64,000 nt of DNA. It comes from Podocnemis expansa (Eukaryota; Chordata; Testudines; Podocnemididae). This document shows, piece after piece, positions 46,411 to 57,100 of this stretch; positions within the stretch are counted from its first letter, which is position 1; the number at the start of each line of letters is the position of its first letter. The stretch is from NCBI GenBank assembly GCA_007922195.1, contig ML681981.1:9440318-9504317 (forward strand). Direction: 5' to 3'. The notes under the pieces are model-generated. The model was not told where the DNA came from. It ran no database searches and saw nothing but the letters and a program-made list of their open reading frames with translations. The position numbers were made by a program, and so were the translations under genes.

Positions 46411-49029
46411 AATGAGATATGTGTAAACAATATCAAACAGCTACCAACAATACACTTGCTTATCAAAGTTCTAATCTAGTTGTAAGGACTGACCTTCCCT
46501 ACCATTTGTATTTTCCTTTAATATGTCTTTAAAGGTCAGATTTGGGCCATGCAACTTGAAAAGTTGCTTAGTTTTTCCCGGCCCAGTGTTACATTTGAGC
46601 TCTGAGATGTGCTGCCATGGGCATTTACTGGTGTTTTTTTGCAGTGTAGATGTACCCTTTGAGTCAAGGGAAAGTTCCCATCTCAACAGCATTCTCTCCA
46701 TGACCCTGAATGTCATCATCTGGGCTTTACAGCCATATTTATTCCCAGAGGACTTTGCAGCTACGCCCTCCCAAGGATTTGACCCTGCATTTTATGTCAA
46801 CCTTGTTTAAACAACTACACTACAGTTGCTTTGTTAAAGTTTCTCCAGAAACAACCACTGTGAAATTTTCCTTCTTTCTCACAGCTGTTCTTTGGCAGCT
46901 GTGGTATTTTAATCATCATTAAAATGTATATATCTAGTACTGTCAAGCACCTGTGTGGAGATTTCACATTTGCTGTAGTTCTTCATAGGACTGGGGAACC
47001 GAAGATCTCAGAATGAATGATCCATTATTTTTTCCATTGCTGGTATAACATAGCCCATATGTGCTTGATATCTTACATCTACTTACAGAGACTCCCCCTC
47101 TCTCACCCTCCTCTCAGAAAAACCTGTTCTCCATTAAACCATCTGAGTAGCTAAAATGAAAATTCTTGGCAAGTATTTGTACTAGTCTAATGTCATCTGG
47201 CTTGATAAGATGTCATCCAGAATTTTACTTGTGTTGAATTTTAGGTTGACTAGTCATTTTTGAGAGGTAAAGAAACATTAACATACATGTGGAATTGCAT
47301 TTGCTTTGCAAGTTACATGAATGTATAATCCTGAGAATATGTTTATAGGGAATTTATGGATTTTGCATGCACAATGCAGTATTTGAATCTCCTCAGGTGC
47401 TCTGGTGAAATGCAGTAAAATCTCAATTTATGGCCAAAAAAGACTCTAAACACACCTACGCTCTGTTCCTAAGATAAGTTTCTTGAAACACTAGGAGATA
47501 AAGCTCTGCTTTTCAGGCTTCCTTATATTTAATAAGGGTGATTGAAATGAATCTTAACAGGATATACTCTCACTCTCTCTATACACATTACTTGAAAAAT
47601 GTGGCTTTATGGACTAGCATTCTAACTGGTAGGTTTTTGAACACTTAAAAGATTGCTTTTCAATTACTAACATCAACAGTCAGGGCAGAAGTCAAACCAA
47701 GTAATAAACAGAATTCCTTGGTGTCGACATGCTGACAGAGGTTAGTCTATTGAGTAGTCTTTAGGGAAAGAGTTAAGAAAGCAAAAGAAGGAAAATATAG
47801 TAGCCTTGCACCACTGAGTCTGTTTACACTAATGGGGAAATGGTTGATATTGGATAGGGCTCTGCTGTGAGGAAAATCTGTCTACAGTCATTTCAAACTC
47901 AGACTAATGCCATTTGTTGTTACTAAGAAAAATAGAGAAAAATGCAAGACACAAGTTGTAGAGCATGAGAATAAAAAGCATTTTTGCCTTCCTAGGAAGT
48001 TTTGCTATTGACAAACCAAATCTAGCAAATAATACATCTTCCCTCACTGTTGTGGTTTAGGACAATTTTCCCCCTCTGATCCACTCCCCACCTCAGTAGG
48101 CTCTTCTACGTATTTTGAATCGTTTCTAAGTGAGGTTCATCCAAGAACCCAGCAACAACACAGGGCACTAGCACTGCTTGAGCCCTCTTTCTGGTGATGG
48201 GACATTGGCAAGGTTGCCATGCAGAGGGGCATCAGCATCCCATCCCTGCAAACTGGAAAGGATCTTAACATCAGTCCTGAATAGGCCAGCATAGAGGGGG
48301 AATCTCTGCATAGGATAGAGGAGGGGCTATGCTGTTAATGGAAATCCCAGGTGCCCTTAAATACTGTGGAGGGAAACAGAGGAGCAGGAAAAACTGCTAT
48401 ATCCATTTAGGTAGCTACAGTGGCTAAAGTGAGGAGGTGAAACAACAGTAAAAGCTGTAACAACTGGGATTAAAATTTCATGGAGGGGACGCATAGGAGA
48501 GAGTGAACAATTGAGAAAGATTTGGAGAAAATGTATCTCAGTTAGTCACAGAGATTCTGTAGGTGACTCCTTGGTGCTCACTCAGACTTGGACAGGCAGA
48601 ATATGCACTAGTGATCCTTACAGCACATAAAATATCTGCAGTGAGTCTTGGAGAGGTGAATTTTGCCCTTTACAAGTATTACCAATACAAACGCATGAAT
48701 GCTGTGATCTGAGAGTTAGTAATATACTGTTTCAGATGTTGCCTAGCAAATTCAATCAGTTTCATCTAAAGGATTATAATAATGTAAGCAATCATCGCTC
48801 AGTTTCTATGTGCCTGGAAAAAAACTGGCACAGGTGTAATGAAATGACATTTATGAATTGCTATTTTTCTATTATTATAGTGTCTCTGCAGTGTCACTCT
48901 GGAAACACACACAATGCCAGACTTTGAGTGAATACCCCTGAAACTATTAATTAAGAATTAGCTTTACTGAAACTCACAGCAGAATGTGGGAGACAATAAG
49001 AGCATGGGTCAGTGATTTCCAGTCTCCAT
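46411..49029. other. Intergenic sequence, nothing recognised
   Basis: AT-rich. No gene, RNA gene or clear repeat seen. Confidence 0.45.
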
Positions 49030-49460
49030 CCCAAAATTAGGAAGGTGATCAGGAACAGTCAGCATGGATTCACTAAGAGCAACTCATGACTGACCAATCT
49101 GATTGCCTTCTATAGTAAGATGACTGGCTCTGTGGATGAGGGAAAACAGTGGACATGATACACCTTGACTTTAGCAACTCTTTTGATACAGTCTTCCACA
49201 GTATTCTTGCCAACAAGTTAAAGAAGTATGGGTTGGATGATGGTGGATAGAAAGCAGGTTAGATCACTGGTCTCAGCAGGTAGTGATCAACAGCTCGATC
49301 TCTAGCTGGCAACTGATATCAAGTGAAATGCCCAAAGGGGTCAGTTCTGGGACAAATTTTGTTTAATATTTTCATTAATGATCTGGATAATGGGGTGGAT
49401 TACATCCTAAGCAAGTAGCTGATGGCATTAAGTGGTGGGAAAAAGGCACATAGCAGGAAT
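49030..49460 (+). mobile_element. CR1-type LINE reverse-transcriptase fragment
   Basis: AGCATGGATTCACTAAGAGC corresponds to the HGFTK start of the CR1 reverse-transcriptase region. CACCTTGACTTTAGCAACTC and TTTTGATACAGTC correspond to LDFSKAFDTV. AGTTCTGGGACAAATTTTGT and AATGATCTGGATAATGGGG correspond to VLGPILFN and NDLD. Frames are broken. Confidence 0.82.
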
Positions 49461-50591
49461 CCTCGATGAGATCTCAGATTAAAGAATTCACACCATACAG
49501 AATTCTGTAATAAATCTAGTGCAAAAGATATGGGACCAGTTCCTGCAGTCAACCTTTGCTCATCACTAACAGTGCTCTCAATGGGAATTTGCCAGGCTGA
49601 TTAAATATTACAGGATCCAGCTGTTTTAAAAACCAGAGTTTCACTAATAGTGCCCAGTTCACACAACAGATGAGTTTTAATTTAAAATAGGCAATTGTGA
49701 AAGTCAATTTCCTTTCTCCAAGAATCATAAAAAGTACAATGAAAATGTTATAGAAAACAGATATGTATAAAGAGCCATAAAGTTCTTTCATCATCACAAT
49801 GATTCTAATTGGATTGCTTCAAATACCACAAAGATATTGCCTCATACAACCATTCAGTTTCATGTAAATTTAATTCTTTTCAGAATTATGAACTAAATGA
49901 CTGAATGTCAGTTTGCAAAAACCTGATACACACTGACAGCAATTTCAGCCATTTATAGGACTATGTTAAGAGAGTATTTCATCAAGTCATATAGCTAATT
50001 TCTAAAGACTTTTCACCCTCATTCTTTTCAAGGGCACAATCCTCTTTTGTTGTACTTTTGAGATATTTAAGGGCTATGGCTTCAATCCTAAATTACCAAT
50101 TACTTAAGAATGTCGATTGACACTCCATGAAAGTTTTGCTGGAGAAAGGAGTTCAAGATTGGTCCCCAGCTTTACATACTTTGGTTAAAGACCTTAAGAG
50201 AGATGTGGTTGTGAAACACACTATTCATAACCTGAAAATTTCTCCCACTATATTGCCAATGGCACAATGATGTACGAACAATTTGTTCAGTCTATAGACC
50301 AGCTTCACCCTGTGATCTAAGGTGTTTTTCTTCATTCTGATCATTAGCATTGTTATAGAACTGCAAAGTTAAGTGTCAAAGATTGCTTAAGAAAGCCCTC
50401 ATATATAGAAAAATGTGTTCTTACATATTTGCTTTGTTCTTCAACTTCTGTATAGCAGCTAACATCATACATGCCTTTATGCAAAAGATACCACTTGTTT
50501 TCTTTTCCCCTGTTGGCATAAAATGCAAATAAACTCTCTTGTAAATAGGCCTTTGAAAATAAGTGGATATCTAATAGAGGGACTAACTTAA
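49461..50591. other. Intergenic sequence, nothing recognised
   Basis: AT-rich. No gene or clear repeat seen. Confidence 0.45.
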
Positions 50592-50599
50592 AATGCATG

Positions 50600-50840
50600 C
50601 AAGCAGTCCTGTGGCACTTAAAGACTAACAAATTTATTTATTTCCTGAGCTTTTGCAGGAGAAACTCCCACTTGGTCAGATGCTTTGAAGAGGGGGGAAC
50701 TTAACAGAGTTCAAAGTGTCTGACCAAGTGGGAGTCACAAAAGCTCAGGCAATAAATAAATTTGTTAGTTTTTAAGTGCCACAGGACTCCTTGTTTGTTT
50801 TACTGAACTAGACTAACATGGCTGCCCCTTTGGTACTTAT
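50600..50840 (-). mobile_element. Hairpin retroposon, copy 10
   Basis: Arms contain TTCCTGAGCTTTTG and CAAAAGCTCAGGCAA, and ACTTGGTCAGA and TCTGACCAAGT. These are changes from the family pattern that appear in both arms. AATGCATG occurs at 50592-50599 and 50841-50848. The outer end is CTGCCCCTTTGG. Confidence 0.82.
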
Positions 50841-50849
50841 AATGCATGG

Positions 50850-52488
50850 AAAGTCTTCCTTTTACTTAAAAAGGCTTTGGGCAAGGTCCTAAAACTCTAC
50901 TGCTAATGTGAGTGGAAAGGACAAAACCCGTGGAAGTTCCCCATAGAGATGCGGAAGGAGGCAGGGGTAGTGCCACAGTGTGCTTCTCATGGAAGCCCAT
51001 CCATTCCACTCAGCAGGGTTCAGAGTCATTGGGGCAGGGTATGTGTGTGATGGTAGCCAGGCCATGAGAAAACCACTTTCCAAAGCAACAATGTATTGTT
51101 CAGTCAAGCTGTGGAAAATCAGGCTGCTGCCATGGTCAGTATTTTCTTTTGCAGCTTCCTGATGGGGATCTGGGACAATGGCTAGTGAGAAACCAACAGT
51201 TCCTAAAGGAGTGGTGTCAACTTGAGAGGGTGATGCAGGCAGGTATAAAAAGGTCTTTACCCCTTGCTGCACCCTCAACGGGGAGGTGAGGGTAGAGAAG
51301 GGAGGGGTTCCAAGGAGAAAGAGATGTAGAGAGAAAGGTGAGAAGATAAAAGAGAAAGACCTGCTGAACAAACTGGAGTAAGGAATAACTAAAGAAGGGA
51401 CTTAAGACTAAAGAAAAGGGACAAAATAATCCTGAACTTGTAGGTTAAGGAAATGTATTTCATTTATTCATGTTCCAGCTTTGTATTATATTTCCCTAGC
51501 AGACATCTCACAGCTCTGCAAGTCTGGGAGAGAGGGCTGCCAGAATGATGTTGCTGTAGGGATTTCTGTCTTGAAGATTTATGCAGTTACCGTTGGTTTT
51601 GCTACTTAGTTAATGGACCAAACAATTTTTAAATGACATGCTGCAGAAGCAGGTAATTCTCCTTCCCTCCTCTCTCCCCAAATATCAAAGATTGATGGGG
51701 AAGCAGAAACGGTTAAAGTGATTTTGTTGTAATTGAAGCGATTTCAAACAGGGACACAGGAAAGGGATGCAATTGGTCCTGTTTGCCAGCAAGACATACT
51801 GTTCTTCAGCCAGCTGGTAAGCCAGGAAGAGAGCTACACTAGTCAACTAGTCTAGCCAAGCAGCAAGAATGCTCCTCCGGCTGCCTCGTCTACTAAATTT
51901 TAGACCGCAAATGACACTGGTGGAAGCAGAGTGATTTCTTTGCTGATGCTGATGCCTTCGCCTCACTGATCACACATGTGAATTTCATCTCGGTGGCCAC
52001 GTATTTTGGATACTGTGGTTAAAATTTTATTTTATGATTAAAGAAGCCAGCATTGTTTGGGTATTAGCCTTATGGGGGGTTTGTTTTCTGAGTAATTTTT
52101 ATAACCTCTGGAGTGGACATTGCAGGATCAGTTCTCCCTTGTATCTGAACATAGCTTGGTACAGGGAAAGGGTATGAAAGAGCTGATTACAGCTCCATGA
52201 TTCTGGACTGATGCAGGGAGAGAGGAATCTTATGCCACTGGAGGATCAGCATTACAAGGTGCTGTTCTGTCACATCACACATTGCTGACTTGCCCCTATC
52301 CCAACTCTTTTATGACTTTTCCCTACCCTAGCAAACTTGTGATGCTAGGGTTAGGTGGCTCATGAAGCAGGTGCTTCCTCTGGACTTATGCTGGTAGAGA
52401 GTTCCTCAACACCAAAATTTGGCCCTGTCTGGCCCTATGTTGCTATTCCTTTATGCATGGTTCCACAGTGCTATAGATCACTGTCTTC
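50850..52488. other. Intergenic sequence, nothing recognised
   Basis: A 160-residue minus-strand frame at 50889-51371 has no recognisable domain. No clear repeat seen. Confidence 0.4.
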
Positions 52489-52498
52489 CAGAGTCAAT

Positions 52499-52750
52499 AA
52501 AACAAACACACCAGGAGTCCTGTGGCACTTAAAGGCTAAAAAAATTATTTTTTGCATGAGCTTTTGTGGGAGGAAATCCCCCTTTGTCAGACACTTTGAA
52601 GATGAAGGAACAACAGCGTCTGACAAAGGCGGATTTTCTTCCATGAAAGCTCATGCAAAAAATAAATTTGTTAGCTTTTAAGTACCACAGGATTCCTGGT
52701 TTGTTTGTTTTACTGAACTAGACTAACACAGCTAGTGCTTTGAATCTTTT
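52499..52750 (-). mobile_element. Hairpin retroposon, copy 11
   Basis: CAGAGTCAAT flanks the unit at 52489-52498 and 52751-52760. Arms pair over TTTTTTGCATGAGC and GCTCATGCAAAAAA and over CCCCCTTTGTCAGA and TCTGACAAAGGCGG. The outer end is CTAACACAGCTAGTGCTTTG. Confidence 0.83.
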
Positions 52751-53001
52751 CAGAGTCAATTTCTCTTTTGTTTTCACCTATATTTATATGAGGCGCATAG
52801 CACAGTAAGCATCTTGTCCATTCTAGCGGCCCCTCGTAGTGTTAATCAAATCATTTTTGGTGACAGGACCCACTGCACTAGTTTAAATTGTATTTTAGCA
52901 TGCCTGGCTCTCAATGTTTTACTTAGTTAACATGGATCTTAATGCAGCAAGCCATCCAGGTGCAGAACTCCCCTTGTTTTCAACAGGAGTTTCACACATG
53001 G

Positions 53002-53163
53002 AGGGACCTGTGGCACCTTAAAGATTAACAAATTCCATCTGACAAGGTGGGTTGCAGCCCACGAAAGCTTATGTCCAGAGAAATGTGTTAGTCTTTAAGA
53101 TGCCACAGGATTCTCATTGTTTTGGCTGTATACAGACTAACATGGCCACCCCTCTGGAATTTG
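53002..53163 (-). mobile_element. Hairpin retroposon, variant copy 12
   Basis: The unit runs from GAGGGACCTGTGGCACCTTA to ATGGCCACCCCTCTGGAA. TCACACATGG occurs at 52992-53001 and 53164-53173. The right-hand duplication abuts the long element at 53173, which shows an order of insertion. Confidence 0.82.
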
Positions 53164-53172
53164 TCACACATG

Positions 53173-54039
53173 GGCTATGTTCACACACAAAGCGCTTGTT
53201 TCGAAACAAGTCGTTTCCAAATAATGTGTTATTTCAAAACACCTTGTTTCAAAAGACAAAAAAGTGACTTCGAAATAAGGGAAACGAAATAGCATGTCCA
53301 CAGTGTGGACATGCTATTTCGCTTTGGGGGGGCTGCCGACCCCCGCAGGGTGAGAGGAGCAAGCGGCTCACCCTACAGGGGTCTGCAGACCCTAGCGAGG
53401 TGAATGCAGCCCAGAGCCTCACCCCGCTGGGGTGTGCAGGGGACTGCAGACCCCGGTGGGTGAAGCGGAGCTGGGCGCTTCACCCCGCTGGGGTCTGCAG
53501 GGGAATGCAGACCCCTGTGGGGTGAAGTGGAGCCAGGTGCCTCACCCCGCTGGCAAAAAGCCGGCAGGATGAGGCGCCCGGCTCCACTTCACCCCGCGGG
53601 GGTCTGCAGTCCGCTGCAGACCCCCACGGGGTGAGGCACCCAGCTCCGCTTCACCCCACCGAGGTCTGTAGTCCCCCCCTGCCGGCCAGGGGACACCCCT
53701 CAGCACCCTGGCCGGGGTGCTGAGGGTTCCTTGGCCAGGGTGCTGAGGCGGTGGCCCTTCCTCCCAGGGTGCTAAGCACCCTGGAAGGAAGGTCAAATGT
53801 TGTTTCGGAACAGTTTGTTACGAAACAACATGTCCGCATGGGGTTGTTCCAAAACCACTGGTTTCAAAACAACCTTGTTTTGAAACGGAAGGCGATTTAA
53901 GCCATTTTGAAACATGGCTCCCATTTCGAAACAAGGGAACCCCTTGTTTCGAAATGGGAGTACGTCGTGTGGACATGCTGTTTCTTATTTCAAAACAACC
54001 TCTGTTGTTTTGAAATAAGAAGCCTGTGTGAACACACCC
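53173..54039. mobile_element. Long TTTCGAAA-type element with GC-rich tandem core
   Basis: Ends are GGCTATGTTCACACAC and GTGTGAACACACCC, with ATG at 53170-53172 and 54040-54042. AT-rich TTTCGAAA shells enclose a GC-rich core (about 53320-53795). The core holds several units of GGGGTCTGCAG followed by GGTGAAG-GGAGC and GCTTCACCCCGC, in both orientations. CAGGGTGCTAAGCACCCTGG at 53765-53784 matches the inverse of the core edge in the element at 39639. Confidence 0.83.
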
Positions 54040-54065
54040 ATGGAGGGAAAAATTCTGGCCCTATT

Positions 54066-54197
54066 GAAGGGGTAGCCATGTCAAGCTAGTTCAGCAAAAC
54101 AAAAAAGAAGTCCTGTGGAGCTTTAAAATACTAAAAAAAATTATTTAGCATATGAGTTTTTGTGGTAGAAAATCCCACTTCATCAAGCACTTGAAAC
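54066..54197 (+). mobile_element. Hairpin retroposon, left-arm fragment (copy 13)
   Basis: GGGGTAGCCATGTC, GTTCAGCAAAACAAAAAAGA and AAAATCCCACTTCATCAAGC form the left arm. No inverted right arm follows. Confidence 0.7.
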
Positions 54198-57100
54198 CTG
54201 TCCACTCTTTCCCCTTCCTACCCAGTCTGGGTTCCTTCTCCTACATTGACCCTGGACCTGTCCTCAGCAGGATCCAATGAGTGCTGAAGATTGTCATGGA
54301 GGTGTGTGTGCCTTCTTTCTGCACAAGAGGGAAGATCTATCTGCTGACGGTTCCCTCCATAAATGGTTGTATTCACATGTTATTAGGGGAATCTTGAAGA
54401 TTTCTACTTGTTTTTTGTTGTCCTCTTGGGCATAAATAAATAAATATCACTGCTGAATGAAATACAGCTGTCACAAATCCAATCTGTCCCAGTAATTATT
54501 TATTGCTGGGAGTGAAGAAACTGAGATAGCTGAGAAACAATTACTTGTTGGGTCCAAGACCAATGGCTGAAACTCATAACATAAGGTGAAATTCTTCATG
54601 TGTCTTTTGTTGTCTGAACTCATCACTTATTCATCGCATTCTGAGGTTATATTCATCTGTCAGCTGAACAAGCTGGTCTGCCTGTTCCAAAGAAAAGGAA
54701 AAATGTTAACTAGCAATCTGTTTCTGGAAAGGGAAAGTTTCAGGGCTTATCATTGCTGAGGTGAGAAATTCAGCATGGAGACAGCAAGCAGTGGTGAATC
54801 TGCTCTTCCAGAAGCCATCTTGTTTCCCTCCCCCTTTTTTAAAAAAATAGAGGGCTATTACATCAGAAAAAGCCCTCTGCTTGCCCCAAAGATTTACATG
54901 CATGGCTTATTTTGAATTTACTTCCAAAATGCACCATTTAACATGAAATGTTCTCAGGGGAAAACTTCCCAGATCTCCCTTTTATTGCTTTTTAATTCCT
55001 GTGTGCACAAATGCATAGATAATTATACTTAGAGAACCATTCCACACATCCCACTGGTTCTTCCCTTGTGTTGGTCTTTAAGTGACTTCATTGCTAGTTG
55101 TAGGTATATTATTTCATTTGCTATACACTAACATTTTCTTTCTGTCTTTCTTTCTTGATTAGTGGTATTTTTACCCATAATGCCTGACTGTATGTTCTAC
55201 TTCTAAACTAATACATTTGTTTTCAAATGCTAACTAACTCACTAGTGTGCTCACTGAGAAAATTAAGACTGCAAGGCATTTTTTCAACCTTGACAGACAC
55301 TGAGCAGTAGCATTTGGGTAACTATTCTTGTATAACTGATATGAAAGCTTTACTTTTTGAACATATAGGGGAGACACATGTGCCTGCCTGTTTCAGCTTG
55401 ATAGATTGATAATTCAGGTTTATCTATTGGATCTACTCAGGCTAACAGATTTATCATTAAAGTAACACTTCGTATTAACTCCTTGGATCTAGCTTTTAGG
55501 AATTCCAAATGCTGAGCAATAATGCAGTGACATTTACAGCAGTTCTGGGGAATCGAAATAGCCTGCTTCAAGAGGTACAGAGGTTTATTTCAGAAACATT
55601 ACACTTAGGATACTGCACAGTATCACAGGTTTAACAAATTCTCTTCTCTTTTTTTAAACTTAACAGCAAAATTCTAATTACAACCTGTTTTATAGTAGCA
55701 TAATCTAGGTGTAAGAACCGCACATTTTCCTCTATACAAATTCATCTGCCATTACTGTGAATGGGAATTACATGGAGATACAGCAAGATTACATCATTCC
55801 TTGTTTCATTAAATAGCTAATACATATGAAGAGTGCAGAAACTTTGGTCACAGTACTATTAACTTTGTATGCAGTGCCATCTAATTCACTAATAACTGCA
55901 AGTGATCTTATCAGTCTGTAGTGGTCCTGCTAACTTTCATGAGAATGTGTATGCAACAGGTGCTCTGCAAAGCTATTTTAATAAACAGTTTAGCTTGCGT
56001 AATACTTGAAGGAAATCAATGGGTAAAGTAACATATTATTAGATTACCAAGTGTGGTACTGATAGGAAATTTGGATACTACATTGATGGGTGAAACTGAG
56101 AAGCTGAATAGGATAGAATAGAATAACTACTAGTGCAAAGCATGGAGTGAAATTTAGCATGAGGAAGGGATCAAGAAAGAAAGAAAGGATTATCAAGATA
56201 GCAAACAGCGAACCACTCAAACTAGCAAGCAAACAAGAACATCCTACCCAGGCAGCCCAGTCCTTGTCACCTGTAAAATGCCCCTTATGACCTTGGTAGT
56301 AAGTGTATGTACAGACAATAATATTGCGATTTGATTTCCAGGCCTAGTGCTTAGAACCAGTACAGCTGGACACATGGGAGCACTGTGAAAGGTAGAATCT
56401 TGAACAACATTTCAGAAAGAATCCATATGAAAGAAAGGGTAAAAGCTAAAGGAGTGCTTCATACATACAGAGAGCCTGTGCTACAAATTGTCAGGCCCTT
56501 AACAAGCAGAGAGTCAGGATATTCATACCCCAGAGGACTCTTTAACCTAAACTAACTACATGTAAATATTGTTATAGGTCAAAATTTTGGGTCTATGGAA
56601 ACAGACACAAATATCCGTACATCTTGCAAAGATAAATAAATACATTGGAATATGTTGGTCAGTTTGAAGGTACAGAAAAAAGCTACATCTTCAACTTCCC
56701 AAGGGAGGTACCATAAGTAAACAGTGCTTAAACCCTGAAAGACGCAGGCAGCTGATAATGAGGCCAGCTGTGGCAGTGAACTGTGGCTGAGCCTAGTTGC
56801 TAAGGCATAGGACACCTAATTAGGGAGCCTGTCAATTCAAGTGAGGAATCTCACAGACCTCTTCAGTTACTTTTCCCTCTCCTCCTTCAAAATCTGTCTT
56901 TTACTCTGTGCTTTTCTCCACATTTTAGGCAATGTTCTAAGAGGCAATAAAATCCCATTCTGTGAGAGAAACCGTAGCACTGTTTTTCCTATTTCAATGA
57001 ATTTATCGGTGATAATTTGTACCAATATGCCCCACTTCCCCTACTGGGGCTATAAATTCTGCCTTTCTAGAAGAAGATGATACATTGTCTCTAGTTGCTT

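Noticed and set aside
50889..51371. A 160-codon minus-strand frame
   Set aside because: Its start is hydrophobic and low in complexity, but there is no recognisable domain, no splice signals and no conservation evidence.
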